A DNA stretch of 54,110 bases from a virus, in the IMG/VR virus record IMGVR_UViG_3300012924_000012, positions 1-54,110 of that record, one strand, 5' to 3'. Shown in pieces: positions 13,860 to 22,075 of this stretch. The position numbers and the translations under genes are program-made. The notes under the pieces are model-generated. The model searched no databases and was not told the origin of the DNA. It worked only from the letters and a program-made list of their open reading frames with translations. Each line of letters starts with the position of its first letter. The first letter of the stretch is position 1.

Positions 13860-15464
13860 ATGTTAGATCATAAAATACAACATATGAACAAATTTTCTTC
13901 TACCAATTGGCAGGCTTCAGAGTGGGACGCGATAGCAGCAGAACTCAATAAACGATACCCGCTGAAACAATTTAACCTTTTTTCCTATGATGGATTTACG
14001 TTAGATGAATTTGAAGAGGCAATGGAGACCGTAATTTTACAAGGACGGCATAAGTCCTTTAACTCATTTTCCGATGTTCGCAGGCCACTTTTTGAAGCGT
14101 TTCAGCGCCTATACAAACCGTCCGCATCAGTCAAATCTATCAAGGTAGTAGAAGGCACTGTACATGCTGATGGTAAGATCGTTTGGAGTCCTGAAGAATG
14201 GGAAGTAGTAACCTTAGAATTTCATCGCCAGTATCCTAACGTTTTCAATGAACGATGCGTAAATATTCGTCTTAATCAGATTAGAGGGGCAGTCGAAATT
14301 CTCCCTGTACATCGTAGGCGTTATTTCAGTCAAATCGAGATTTTCAGACGTATGGTATTGCTGACCTGGGATGCACTTCCAGACGATATCAAGAAGGCTT
14401 GGAAACTTGAGCGATCCGTGGTTGAGTTTCCTAGCGGCCCTATCGTTGAACCACCTTCCAAGAAGTCAGATGAAACAAGCTCTATGGCTATGGCTATGCA
14501 TGGCGCTTTCAAACAACCGACAGAGAATAAACAGAAGAAAAGAAAAGTTTACTGGAAGCCTGAAGAATGGATTGCTGTAGCTAGAGAAATGCACCGTCAA
14601 AATCCGCATGCAAATTTCATAGAATCGCATTTCTTTACTATCGATCTTCCAGCTATTCGTGCTGCACAACGTGAAGTTCTCCCCCTTGAGCGCCGTAAGC
14701 TCTTAGCCGGTAGTGCTGATTTACGTGAACCATTAGTAGAAGCCTTTAAGATTTTGAAATTAGAAATTTTGACAGAGAAATTTTCGGATTCTCAAATACC
14801 TGTTTCCGTACCTCCTGCTATGCCTGTTCCGGCCCCTGATAAAGTCATTGAGTCCATACCATTGCCCACAGCAATGTTACCCGCTGTCTCGGAGCCTGCA
14901 AGCGTCAATTTTATGGCTCGGTTCGCAGAAGCTGCTAAACCACTTATCAGCCTGGTAGCAGAGGGTCTAGCATCTGAACTGATGCGCCTGATGATGCCAG
15001 AATTTACTAAGTTGGTTGCAAGTGTTGCAAACCAACCGGCAAAGCCATCAGAACAGCCTGTAGCACCTCCTACGCATGAACCTATGGCACAGCCCAACCA
15101 TGTGTTTTCAATGCCTTCAGCGCCCGTAGAAGCGGCTCCTGTAGTACGTCAACCAATCATCAAACCGCCAGAAGTTCCCAGGAAGCCGAAAATCGTTGTT
15201 CTTGGCCCACTCGGTAAGCAAAAGGAGGAAATCGAACGGGCATTTCCTGACTATCGCTTTGCCTTCATAGAACATGGTCATGGCGTCAAAGAGGCTGGCG
15301 AAAGTTGCGTGCTGTTCATCGCTGTAGTAACGCATACAAATTCGTCCATGAAGCAATCGATAAAATCTCATGTTCCAAGCGAAAAAGTAAGGTATGTGAA
15401 CGGTGGAACATCCGCCGTAAAACGTCAGATTTCCGCCTGGATAGCATCGATAGCTCAATCATGA
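13860..15464 (+). CDS. Large three-repeat (W-x-x-E-W) protein with DUF2325-like C-terminal domain
   Basis: This 534-residue protein starts at ATG 13860, with GGAG eight bases upstream. Three diverged repeats of about 70 residues start at W17, W109 and W232. Each opens W-x2-x-E-W-x2-(V/I), then an R/K-x-x-P, and ends in an L-x-EAF-like helix; the openings look like Myb/SANT DNA- or protein-binding helices. A Pro-rich linker follows. The last ~95 residues (KIVVLGPLGKQKEEI..., then a CVLFIAVVTHTN segment) resemble the DUF2325 alpha/beta domain. The gene has its own regulated promoter. Not a phage family I know. Confidence 0.65.
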   Translation: MLDHKIQHMNKFSSTNWQASEWDAIAAELNKRYPLKQFNLFSYDGFTLDEFEEAMETVILQGRHKSFNSFSDVRRPLFEAFQRLYKPSASVKSIKVVEGTVHADGKIVWSPEEWEVVTLEFHRQYPNVFNERCVNIRLNQIRGAVEILPVHRRRYFSQIEIFRRMVLLTWDALPDDIKKAWKLERSVVEFPSGPIVEPPSKKSDETSSMAMAMHGAFKQPTENKQKKRKVYWKPEEWIAVAREMHRQNPHANFIESHFFTIDLPAIRAAQREVLPLERRKLLAGSADLREPLVEAFKILKLEILTEKFSDSQIPVSVPPAMPVPAPDKVIESIPLPTAMLPAVSEPASVNFMARFAEAAKPLISLVAEGLASELMRLMMPEFTKLVASVANQPAKPSEQPVAPPTHEPMAQPNHVFSMPSAPVEAAPVVRQPIIKPPEVPRKPKIVVLGPLGKQKEEIERAFPDYRFAFIEHGHGVKEAGESCVLFIAVVTHTNSSMKQSIKSHVPSEKVRYVNGGTSAVKRQISAWIASIAQS

Positions 15465-15643
15465 TCAAAGGTAGGGTATTGATCGAAATTTCGGTATTTT
15501 TAGGTTTAGGATTTTTAATGAATATTTGGTTCTATTTTTTTGATTGTGGACCATGGATCAACCTAGCTTTAAGCTTCGCCTGGGGCGCGTTTGTAATGCC
15601 TGATCTTTTCGTCGGAATCATGAGTTGGATAGATAGGAGATGA
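15461..15643 (+). CDS. Small membrane protein (two segments)
   Basis: This 60-residue protein starts at an ATG overlapping the previous stop (ATGA). Two hydrophobic segments (about residues 7-26 and 32-53) are separated by CGPW, suggesting a hairpin in the inner membrane. It could be a superinfection or signalling factor, but nothing specific is visible. Confidence 0.6.
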   Translation: MIKGRVLIEISVFLGLGFLMNIWFYFFDCGPWINLALSFAWGAFVMPDLFVGIMSWIDRR

Positions 15644-15644
15644 C

Positions 15645-15827
15645 ATGCATATATCAGAACAAAAGAAGGATAATTTCTATGAAATTATTCTTAAATCTGT
15701 TTACGTTTTAGTCGAACTAGACCCACCTATTAATACGCCTGAATTCTTGTTGTTGGAAGGGTTGAGTAAAGTAATGGAAGAGTACGAAAAATCTGTCTTT
15801 AAAATTGGAGAAAAATACAATGGATAA
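15645..15827 (+). CDS. Small protein, unknown
   Basis: This 60-residue protein starts at ATG 15645 behind AGGAGA. It is mostly helical and acidic. The stop overlaps the next start region. Family not recognised. Confidence 0.55.
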   Translation: MHISEQKKDNFYEIILKSVYVLVELDPPINTPEFLLLEGLSKVMEEYEKSVFKIGEKYNG

Positions 15828-16104
15828 AAAAAGTATCGAGGAAATTTGTAAAGAATGTTCATGCCTTGATCTAAAGTTTTTCTCAAACGGTGGTGATGCA
15901 GCAATCATGCCTTTAATGTTCACACATGCAATTGTTTCTGGATTTACGCCATGGGGATATAAAGACCGCTGGTGTTATGGGTCTTATGAAGAGGCAAGAG
16001 CAGCCTTAGATGCTTGGGACGGTGTTGGAGAACCTGATGGATGGCATAGGCATCCAGCGACCGGGAGACGTAGGAAAAATGGAAAGGAAGAGGTCTACTT
16101 ATGA
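15820..16104 (+). CDS. Conserved phage protein with GWHRHP motif
   Basis: This 94-residue protein starts at ATG 15820 behind GGAGAAAAAT. It has two Cys near the start (CKECSCL), then AIMPLMFTHAIVSG, YKDRWCYGSYEEARAAL and GWHRHPATGRRR. The last block is a signature I recall from many phage hypothetical proteins in early regions. Function unknown. Confidence 0.7.
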   Translation: MDKKSIEEICKECSCLDLKFFSNGGDAAIMPLMFTHAIVSGFTPWGYKDRWCYGSYEEARAALDAWDGVGEPDGWHRHPATGRRRKNGKEEVYL

Positions 16105-16637
16105 ATGATGAAAAAAAACAAAAATTCCCGTTTGAGAATGTTTATCGACATTTCGCTGATGAAATTTTAAAGGATGGCTTAGGAAAGGAAGGCTTAGAAC
16201 CATTCATGGCTATTGTGAAGACAGATTGGAATGCTATAGAAGATATACAATTCATACCAAATATTTTAACAAATAAATTTTTTTCATCATCGCTAGGGAA
16301 AGATTTTCTCGGTGATCTTATAAGGAAAGTTATCAAGGAGATTGGAACTAATCCGTTCTGCCTTGTAATAGTTAGTGAAGCCTATTTTAAGGAAATGAAG
16401 AAGCCGTCTGAAGAGGCGATAAAACACCTTGAAAAAGCAAGCTTACAATATGACGTAGAAGCAAAAGAATGCATCATGATTTCAATCTATGGTCCTGGTG
16501 AACAACGTATGGGTATCCTGAAGATTGGTTCTGATCGGTCGCTTACTGATGATGGTCTACTCCCGCTAGGAGATATTACCGGTCGCATGACAAATAATCC
16601 AGATTCTATAAGTGAAATGATGAAGAAGGGACATTGA
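16101..16637 (+). CDS. Unknown protein, first of a diverged tandem pair
   Basis: This 178-residue protein is an alpha/beta fold by eye. Starting at residue 8 it aligns with the next gene: F-x-F/x-x-VY-x-x-F-x-D, then a shared GKD-x-L-x-D-x-I block, a C-x-V-I/L segment, YDVEAKECIMISIY matching HDPEAKNVIIIAIH, and a common RMGILKIG/RVGFLYID end. The pair arose by duplication. Start ATG overlaps the previous stop (ATGA). Confidence 0.6.
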   Translation: MNDEKKQKFPFENVYRHFADEILKDGLGKEGLEPFMAIVKTDWNAIEDIQFIPNILTNKFFSSSLGKDFLGDLIRKVIKEIGTNPFCLVIVSEAYFKEMKKPSEEAIKHLEKASLQYDVEAKECIMISIYGPGEQRMGILKIGSDRSLTDDGLLPLGDITGRMTNNPDSISEMMKKGH

Positions 16638-16638
16638 T

Positions 16639-17172
16639 ATGGAATTCTCTTTTCAAGCTGTTTATGACCTTTTTTCTGATAAATTAGTTGGGAATAAAAT
16701 ACCTTCTATACCATATGGTCCTCTCTTGATACGAATCTTTTTTGATGACAATAAAACACCAAGATTCTTAGAGCTAAATCCTGAATTGGTTTTACCTTTC
16801 TTTCTTTCTCAAGGTGGAAAGGATCGTTTGAGAGATTTCATAGATGAATCTCTAAAACGTGACACAGAAAATTGCCTTGAGCATGAAGGATTGGATTTTT
16901 GTATTGTCCTGATAAATGAAGGCCACATCAAGGAATTCCCGGATGACTTCAAGAACATAGAGAGTATGAAATCTATGGGTCTGATTCATGATCCTGAAGC
17001 AAAAAATGTCATCATCATTGCTATCCATCACTCAAGTGGGAAACGAGTTGGGTTCTTGTACATCGACAAGGATAGGCATGTAACGTACGGCCCGCTAAGA
17101 CCGCCAGAAGACGCTTTGCTTGATACCCATCTCAGTGCTGACCAGAGGGGCGAAAATGACCGAATCCACTAA
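16639..17172 (+). CDS. Unknown protein, second of a diverged tandem pair
   Basis: This 177-residue protein starts at ATG 16639, right after its paralogue. It keeps the same order of blocks (VYDLFSDKL, GGKDRLRDFIDESL, CIVLINEGHIKEF, HDPEAKNVIIIAIH, RVGFLYIDKDRHVTYG). The shared DPEAK/DVEAK block and the following beta strands are the best-kept part. No known family. Confidence 0.6.
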   Translation: MEFSFQAVYDLFSDKLVGNKIPSIPYGPLLIRIFFDDNKTPRFLELNPELVLPFFLSQGGKDRLRDFIDESLKRDTENCLEHEGLDFCIVLINEGHIKEFPDDFKNIESMKSMGLIHDPEAKNVIIIAIHHSSGKRVGFLYIDKDRHVTYGPLRPPEDALLDTHLSADQRGENDRIH

Positions 17173-17398
17173 GCCACAAGCAAGAGCGACGTTTGAGTCT
17201 GATCTTATGCAGGCAATGCTATGCCTGGGCATCGTAAGCGGCTCTCTGACGCGGCCAGAGCTACTAGCAGAGGTTAGCGTAGTGACGCGGCGCAATCCGC
17301 TTACACGCGCCCGCATAGAGCTTTTGCGCGACCAACTTACCTCGATTCTTGACACTTGCGACGCATCGCTGCTGCCTGTCGTATCACCTCCAGCCTAG
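17156..17398 (+). CDS. Small protein, unknown
   Basis: This 80-residue protein starts at ATG 17156 behind GAGGGG, overlapping the end of the preceding gene by 17 bases. It is helical, with a higher GC content than the genes before it, which may mean a separate origin. No family recognised. Confidence 0.55.
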   Translation: MTESTKPQARATFESDLMQAMLCLGIVSGSLTRPELLAEVSVVTRRNPLTRARIELLRDQLTSILDTCDASLLPVVSPPA

Positions 17399-17665
17399 AC
17401 TCTTCTTGCACCTTGCTACGTAGCACTGCTACAATAGTGCTACGGAAACGCAAAAAAGCCAGTAAACAAGCCATAACTGTGACAACCCTTCATTTTACTT
17501 TACTTCTTTTCCGGGTTGTTGTAACTTATTGAAATTGATGATTTTCCCTATAAAATCAATAGCTTATTGCGGTTTCAAAATTACCTATGATTACCTCGTT
17601 TTACCCACTTTTCACAGAAAAGTGCTACGAGATTGCTACAAGACCGGAAAAAAGGAGCAAGAAAA
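17399..17665. other. Candidate attP region with repeated TGCTAC motifs
   Basis: There is no gene here. TGCTAC occurs at 17414, 17427, 17438, 17623 and 17634. The first group contains a palindrome TAGCACT-gctacaat-AGTGCTA (17421-17442). Two clusters about 200 bp apart directly before the integrase gene look like arm-type integrase sites around a core. ACAACCC (17481-17487) and GGGTTGT (17514-17520) form another inverted repeat between them. The core site itself cannot be identified without the host sequence. Confidence 0.5.
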
Positions 17666-18775
17666 ATGGCATCAATTATCCAGACTGGCAACAAATGGCG
17701 CGCTCAAGTTCGCCGCGCTGGTCAACCTGTACAGACTAAGACTCATGACACGGAAAAAGAGGCTAAAAAGTGGGCTGCTGCGATTGAAGTCGAGATTGAC
17801 TCAGGAAAGCGGGTAGGCATCCATGGCAAGACGGGCGTCACACTTGCACAGGCGATTGACCGCTATCTTGATGAACACAAGAGCAGTGGGCGAACGGCTG
17901 GGGATATCCTTAGATACCTTAGAGATGGTATGGGTAAAATTTACCTAGAAAAAATGACTGATCAAGACATCGTAAACTACATCAATTCTAAGGGTTTCAG
18001 TGCTGCCTCTGGAGCCTTACATTTTGCATTTTTGCGTACAGTTTTGAAGATGGCAAAAGTCGGTTGGAACTATCATGTTCCTGATATTTTAGACTCCGCA
18101 AGGGATCGATTAAAAATTCTCAAGCTGATCGGAAAATCTACTGAACGAGATCGCAGACCAACAGAAGATGAGTTAGAGAGACTCATCAATTTTAATGGTT
18201 ATCCATCTACTATGCCAATGGGTGACATCATTCGTTTTGCTGTTTCCAGCACGATGCGACAAGCAGAAATTACTAGAATTAAACACTCGACTTTTAATGA
18301 AGTTGAACAAACAATCGTCATTACTGATCGAAAACATCCCACTAAAAAAATGGGAAATAATAAGATAGTTCCTTTACTTCAAGAGTCCATTGATATCATA
18401 AAAAGACAAAACAAAAAAGAAGGAAATGATAATGTTTTTCCATTCCCTCCAACCTATATTGGTAATTTATTTTGTACTGCTTGCAATGCATTAGGAATTG
18501 TCGATTTACATTTTCATGATCTACGCCATGAAGGGGCAAGCCGATTGTTTGAAATGGGTTATAAAATAGAAGAAGTTGCTATGTTTACTGGTCATGAAGA
18601 TTGGTCTATGTTGAAACGATATACACATCTCAAGGCTAAGGACATCCGCAGATTGAAGGCTGTAAAGACAGAACCGGCAAAGTCTGAACCGGCTGAAATG
18701 GACGCTGAAACCATGAAGCAATTCAAACAGTTTCAAGCGATGATGGCAATGATGAAGCAGAATGAAACTGCCTAA
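17666..18775 (+). CDS. int: Tyrosine-family integrase
   Basis: This 369-residue protein starts at ATG 17666 behind AAGGAG. The N-terminus is an arm-binding-like fold (SIIQTGNKWRAQVRRAG), followed by a core-binding SAM-like region (about 57-150). Catalytic residues are R198 (STMRQAEI), a lysine near K227-K228, H284 and R287 (HDLRH), H310 (TGHEDW) and Y319 (KRYTHL). The set is complete, so the enzyme should be active and the phage temperate. The C-terminal tail is rich in Met and Gln, with a TEPAKSEPAE repeat. Confidence 0.95.
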   Translation: MASIIQTGNKWRAQVRRAGQPVQTKTHDTEKEAKKWAAAIEVEIDSGKRVGIHGKTGVTLAQAIDRYLDEHKSSGRTAGDILRYLRDGMGKIYLEKMTDQDIVNYINSKGFSAASGALHFAFLRTVLKMAKVGWNYHVPDILDSARDRLKILKLIGKSTERDRRPTEDELERLINFNGYPSTMPMGDIIRFAVSSTMRQAEITRIKHSTFNEVEQTIVITDRKHPTKKMGNNKIVPLLQESIDIIKRQNKKEGNDNVFPFPPTYIGNLFCTACNALGIVDLHFHDLRHEGASRLFEMGYKIEEVAMFTGHEDWSMLKRYTHLKAKDIRRLKAVKTEPAKSEPAEMDAETMKQFKQFQAMMAMMKQNETA

Positions 18776-18788
18776 CAAGGAGGATGGA

Positions 18789-19001
18789 ATGAGGAAGATA
18801 AGGCAACGTATTTATATTGATTACTGGATTCTTTTGTTCAGTTTTGTATTTAATATAGGCTGTATTTTTATGAACATAAATTTTCCATCTCCCTATTTTC
18901 CAGACGTACTTTTGTTTATAAATTCTATCTCTCTAACATTTAACTTGTATAGTTTTTGGACGATTATTCGCCGGAAGTTACAGGCCCGTAAAATCCGTTG
19001 A
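18789..19001 (+). CDS. Small membrane protein
   Basis: This 70-residue protein starts at ATG 18789 behind AAGGAGG, one of the strongest ribosome sites here. Two hydrophobic segments (about residues 12-30 and 38-58) and basic ends suggest an inner-membrane hairpin. It follows int on the plus strand, and its last 38 bases overlap the end of the opposing Rz gene. Confidence 0.6.
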   Translation: MRKIRQRIYIDYWILLFSFVFNIGCIFMNINFPSPYFPDVLLFINSISLTFNLYSFWTIIRRKLQARKIR

Positions 19002-19497
19002 GACGAATCCAAGCTTGACAGGATCGGGCTACTTCTGTAACTCGGTCGGCTTCGGCGGCGAGTTCAAGAAGATCGTTTGAAGTCTGTTCAGGAAGTGCGA
19101 TTGTTCCGGTAGTGTAATCATTATGTCCACTGTTGCTTGTGGCTTCGGTAGTGGTTCCAGCGGAACCACTACAGATTGAACGGGACACGCGCAAGCCGCC
19201 AGCAGCACGTATAGCGGTAACGTCATTAACATACTTCTGTTGAAGTGCATTTAAAGCCCTTTCATGGTCATCTGAGACCTTCCTAGCGTCTGCATCCTGC
19301 CGCGCTTTCAAATCCACAATGATTTTCTCATGGTCCGCTGTAAGCTTTTCCTGAGCCATCAATAAGTGGACTTTAGAGGCATCCCAAGCGGCCTGTACGC
19401 TGTTTTCTCCAACATGATGACCATAGAAGAATACAGCCAACAATAACGCCGTTATAGCCCCAATTTTAGCTAATAGAAGGTAGGCAGAAGGTATCAC
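18964..19497 (-). CDS. Rz: Rz-like inner-membrane spanin
   Basis: This 177-residue protein starts with GTG at 19497 (GTGA overlap with the holin-like gene; GGAG upstream). One N-terminal membrane segment (about residues 6-25) is followed by a long charged periplasmic coiled coil (about 35-95), as in i-spanins. These join with the o-spanin to fuse inner and outer membranes at lysis. A second lipoprotein frame, Rz1, is embedded in it. The C-terminal part (TTEATSNSGHNDYTTG...) is less typical. Confidence 0.85.
   Translation of the reverse strand: MIPSAYLLLAKIGAITALLLAVFFYGHHVGENSVQAAWDASKVHLLMAQEKLTADHEKIIVDLKARQDADARKVSDDHERALNALQQKYVNDVTAIRAAGGLRVSRSICSGSAGTTTEATSNSGHNDYTTGTIALPEQTSNDLLELAAEADRVTEVARSCQAWIRLNGFYGPVTSGE
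19029..19232 (-). CDS. Rz1: Rz1-like outer-membrane spanin lipoprotein, embedded in Rz
   Basis: In a different frame fully inside Rz, a 67-residue protein starts MLMTLPLYVLLAACACPVQS. This is a lipoprotein signal with a LAAC lipobox, followed by a proline-rich mature part (PLEPLPKPQ), as expected for an o-spanin. An in-frame ATG at 19250 or 19226 could also be the start. The embedded arrangement is the same as in lambda. Confidence 0.8.
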   Translation of the reverse strand: MLMTLPLYVLLAACACPVQSVVVPLEPLPKPQATVDIMITLPEQSHFLNRLQTIFLNSPPKPTELQK

Positions 19498-19709
19498 TTG
19501 TTCTCCAGTCCCTTGTCGGTCTTGAAGCGTAGAAGTATGTTTGCAATCAACACTATCAGGCCGATCTTTTTGTATAAACTATCGGGTACATATTGCGAAA
19601 TTTCGCCGAGGGATGAATGGAATAAATCAAGCAATCCTATGATGGAAAGTAAAATACCATTGAACCAAATCACCGTACTTTTATAGGATTTTTTAAGTTT
19701 ATTAAACAT
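19494..19709 (-). CDS. Holin-like small membrane protein
   Basis: This 71-residue protein starts at ATG 19709 behind GAGGAAAATC, overlapping the lysozyme end by 8 bases. Two hydrophobic segments (about 17-34 and 48-63) with a basic N-terminus and the LRFKTDKGLENK end match small two-segment phage holins. It sits between lysozyme and spanins, the usual place. Confidence 0.7.
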   Translation of the reverse strand: MFNKLKKSYKSTVIWFNGILLSIIGLLDLFHSSLGEISQYVPDSLYKKIGLIVLIANILLRFKTDKGLENK

Positions 19710-20142
19710 GATTTTCCTCACTTAGAAAAAGTAATTTTTCAGCAGCGCGACGGTGAACCAAACCATCTACAATCATCCCATTATCTCTATTCCATTTAGA
19801 AAATTCGTTTGCTGCTCCAAGATAGTTTCCAGAGTTAAGAATCCTAAGCAATGTAGACCGTCTTAGGCTCCAATAACCAAGGTTAAAGGTGAACGAGACA
19901 AGTGCATCAAACTGGTTTTGAGTAAGGGAAACTTTGACCAATTTATTGACATCATCTTGTGCAGATTGGATATCACTTAGTAGCCATTCATCGGCCTGAT
20001 CTTGAGTACATTCCATGTACCTTTTAATGCCATTTGTATGCCCATAACCAATAGTCCAGACTCCACCACTATCGAGATAAGAAACTAGCTTACATCCTTC
20101 AAATTCCTTGGTAAGTTCTAACCCATTTTTTGAAATAATCAC
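19702..20142 (-). CDS. Endolysin, GH24 (T4-type) lysozyme
   Basis: This 146-residue protein starts with GTG at 20142 (GTGA overlap). The E-x8-D-x5-T catalytic set is visible: E15 in FEGCKL, D24 in SYLDSGG, T30 in WTIGYGHT. NQFDALVSFTFNLG and the HRRAAEKLLF end are family hallmarks. It cuts peptidoglycan glycan strands. It has no signal-arrest sequence, so it needs the holin to reach the wall. Confidence 0.95.
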   Translation of the reverse strand: MIISKNGLELTKEFEGCKLVSYLDSGGVWTIGYGHTNGIKRYMECTQDQADEWLLSDIQSAQDDVNKLVKVSLTQNQFDALVSFTFNLGYWSLRRSTLLRILNSGNYLGAANEFSKWNRDNGMIVDGLVHRRAAEKLLFLSEENHV

Positions 20143-20423
20143 TTGATTTTCCCTTTCTCAATGGAATCTATTCTTAGATTTATAATCTCCTCATTCCTAC
20201 GTATATCATACCCATCTTTAATTAGCCTATCTAGCTTTGCATCGCGCTCAATGTTATAGCGTTCTGTCTTATCTGACTGTATTACAAGTTGGTCTAATTT
20301 GTTACCTTGAGATGCAACATTCCATAAGACTGAACCTAGTAAAAAAAGTACGGTTGCCGCACTTGAAATGAGCCATGTTAAAGGAATTTTGTTATCAAAA
20401 GAAATTCTTCGACGATCATCCAT
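20139..20423 (-). CDS. Lysis-cassette membrane protein with coiled coil
   Basis: This 94-residue protein has one membrane segment (about residues 15-35, TWLISSAATVLFLLGSVLW) and then a charged helix. It is the first gene of the lysis group. It could be a second holin, an antiholin or a holin regulator; the sequence does not decide. Confidence 0.6.
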   Translation of the reverse strand: MDDRRRISFDNKIPLTWLISSAATVLFLLGSVLWNVASQGNKLDQLVIQSDKTERYNIERDAKLDRLIKDGYDIRRNEEIINLRIDSIEKGKIK

Positions 20424-20486
20424 GATTAGCCAAATATGTAGTTAATAATGATATTTTACTGATCTATCTAAGTTTGTTTTATCCTC

Positions 20487-21413
20487 TTACCACCAGTAGA
20501 TACGGCATATCCCATTTCCACCATTCCCACCTAATGCCGTCGCTGTAGCACCAGCACCAGCACCACCGCCGCCACCGCCCGGAAAGCCTCCATTACCACC
20601 CGCGTTACCCGTTCCCGATGTACTTCCCCCACCACCATTCCCACCGCTACCAGATAGATTGATGTTCGGCGCATCGATACCATTAGCACCAGCACCAGCC
20701 CCGCCAGAGCCTGTAGCAGCAATAATAACTACTCCACTAACGCCACCACTACCACCATTATTTGTTGCTGCGGCATCACCACCGTTACCACCGCCACCGG
20801 GACCAAATAAAGACCCTCCACCTCCTGCACCTGCACCATTTGCACATTGAGCGCCAGCACCGCCGCCATACTCTGCTGAACCGTTTGTTCCCCCAGGAGA
20901 CATACCACCGGAACTTGGAGAACCACCAAAACTCATACCAAAGCTAACCGATCCTGTAGTTGTAGCAGCCGGAAATCCACCCAATCCAGAAGTCGCACCA
21001 GTAGCCCCAACAGTACCAGCAGAACCAGCACCGCCTCCACCGCCTCCCGTACCACTAGCAACACCTTTAGCACCACCACCCCCGCCAAATGCAGATACAA
21101 ATGAACCAAATGAAGTCGTCCCACCGGTAGCGCCTGCTGTTAAACTCCCTGCCCCTCCTGTACCTATGGTTACTGTTACAGGCGCAGTAATTAAAGATGC
21201 CGGAATGAGTTTGAAAACCCTTGCACCACCACCGCCTCCCGCACCTCCGTTAATTGAAACAGTCGCACCACCACCACCACCACCGCCTCCCGTAAGGTCT
21301 ACAAGATACATAGTTGCACCTGCTTGCGGTTGGAATGTTCCACCTGTCGTAAACGATAGAGAATTAAATCCATTTGATAAAACTATCGGAAATCCATATA
21401 AACCGAAGTTCAT
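20487..21413 (-). CDS. Glycine-rich tail tip/adhesin protein
   Basis: This 308-residue protein starts at ATG 21413 behind GGAGATTTCTC. After a short N-terminal beta region (NGFNSLSFTTGGTF), most of the chain is made of Gly-rich stretches (GGGGGGGG, GGSGGVSGV and the like) separated by short variable segments, and it ends CRIYWW. This resembles glycine-rich domains of phage adhesins, where polyglycine helices pack in a sandwich and the loops bind the receptor. It is the last virion gene before lysis. Confidence 0.75.
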   Translation of the reverse strand: MNFGLYGFPIVLSNGFNSLSFTTGGTFQPQAGATMYLVDLTGGGGGGGGATVSINGGAGGGGGARVFKLIPASLITAPVTVTIGTGGAGSLTAGATGGTTSFGSFVSAFGGGGGAKGVASGTGGGGGGAGSAGTVGATGATSGLGGFPAATTTGSVSFGMSFGGSPSSGGMSPGGTNGSAEYGGGAGAQCANGAGAGGGGSLFGPGGGGNGGDAAATNNGGSGGVSGVVIIAATGSGGAGAGANGIDAPNINLSGSGGNGGGGSTSGTGNAGGNGGFPGGGGGGAGAGATATALGGNGGNGICRIYWW

Positions 21414-22075
21414 GAGAAATCTCCACAATTAGTAGAATCGATATAATAAGTTTCTGCATTATTTGTACTTGCTCTTAGGCTATGCCCTGCATCTAAAATG
21501 AGTGGCATATAACCAGTATCAGCAGCATTTGCAGTTGAAATAGTAGTTGAATAAACCGCTACTGATGTACTAGGCGTGATAGCAGGAACTAGAATTTCCC
21601 GCCATAATTGAGTGACTGGAATTGCAGGCGTAGTAGAATATGATCCGATAGTTGACGCTGTTAAAACAGTCGGCGTACTAGCCATAATATAAGTAAAAGT
21701 AGATGCACCAGTTACTATTACAGCTACGCCACTAACGTTATAATTAAATGGAAAACATCCTTGCATCGTCACTAAATCGCCTGTCGTCATACCATGTGCA
21801 ATAGAGGTCGTAACCGTTGCCGTAGTGCCTACTCCGGTAACTGAGGTAATTGCAGCCCCTACTCTACCTTGCGTAATGAATAGTCGTACTACATTAACAG
21901 TAGTCGTACCTCCAGCAATAATTTGAATTCGATCAAAGCGCCTTCCATTACCCGGAGTTCCGGGAGCAGTAGCAACAATTCCTAATGTGCCGGTTCCGTC
22001 GCGTGCGGTATTAGCTACTGAAATTGTTACTAAGGGAGTGCGTGGGATATTTACATATTGCGCTTGGGCTGTCAT
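21410..22075 (-). CDS. Virion protein with inserted Ig-like/beta domain
   Basis: This 221-residue protein's outer part (RFDRIQIIAGGTTTVNVVRLF ... LDAGHSLRASTNNAETYYI) is a beta-rich structural protein type I recall from many phages. A segment at about residues 75-150 (TTATVTTSIAHGMTTGDLVTM...) is a repeat-type beta domain often found in phage fibres. It is coupled to the fibre gene before it and the Gly-rich gene after it. Confidence 0.65.
   Translation of the reverse strand: MTAQAQYVNIPRTPLVTISVANTARDGTGTLGIVATAPGTPGNGRRFDRIQIIAGGTTTVNVVRLFITQGRVGAAITSVTGVGTTATVTTSIAHGMTTGDLVTMQGCFPFNYNVSGVAVIVTGASTFTYIMASTPTVLTASTIGSYSTTPAIPVTQLWREILVPAITPSTSVAVYSTTISTANAADTGYMPLILDAGHSLRASTNNAETYYIDSTNCGDFS

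Noticed and set aside
20659-21432. Plus-strand Pro-rich reading frames opposite the Gly-rich gene
   Set aside because: They are antisense shadows of GGN codons (CCN on the other strand) with no ribosome sites.
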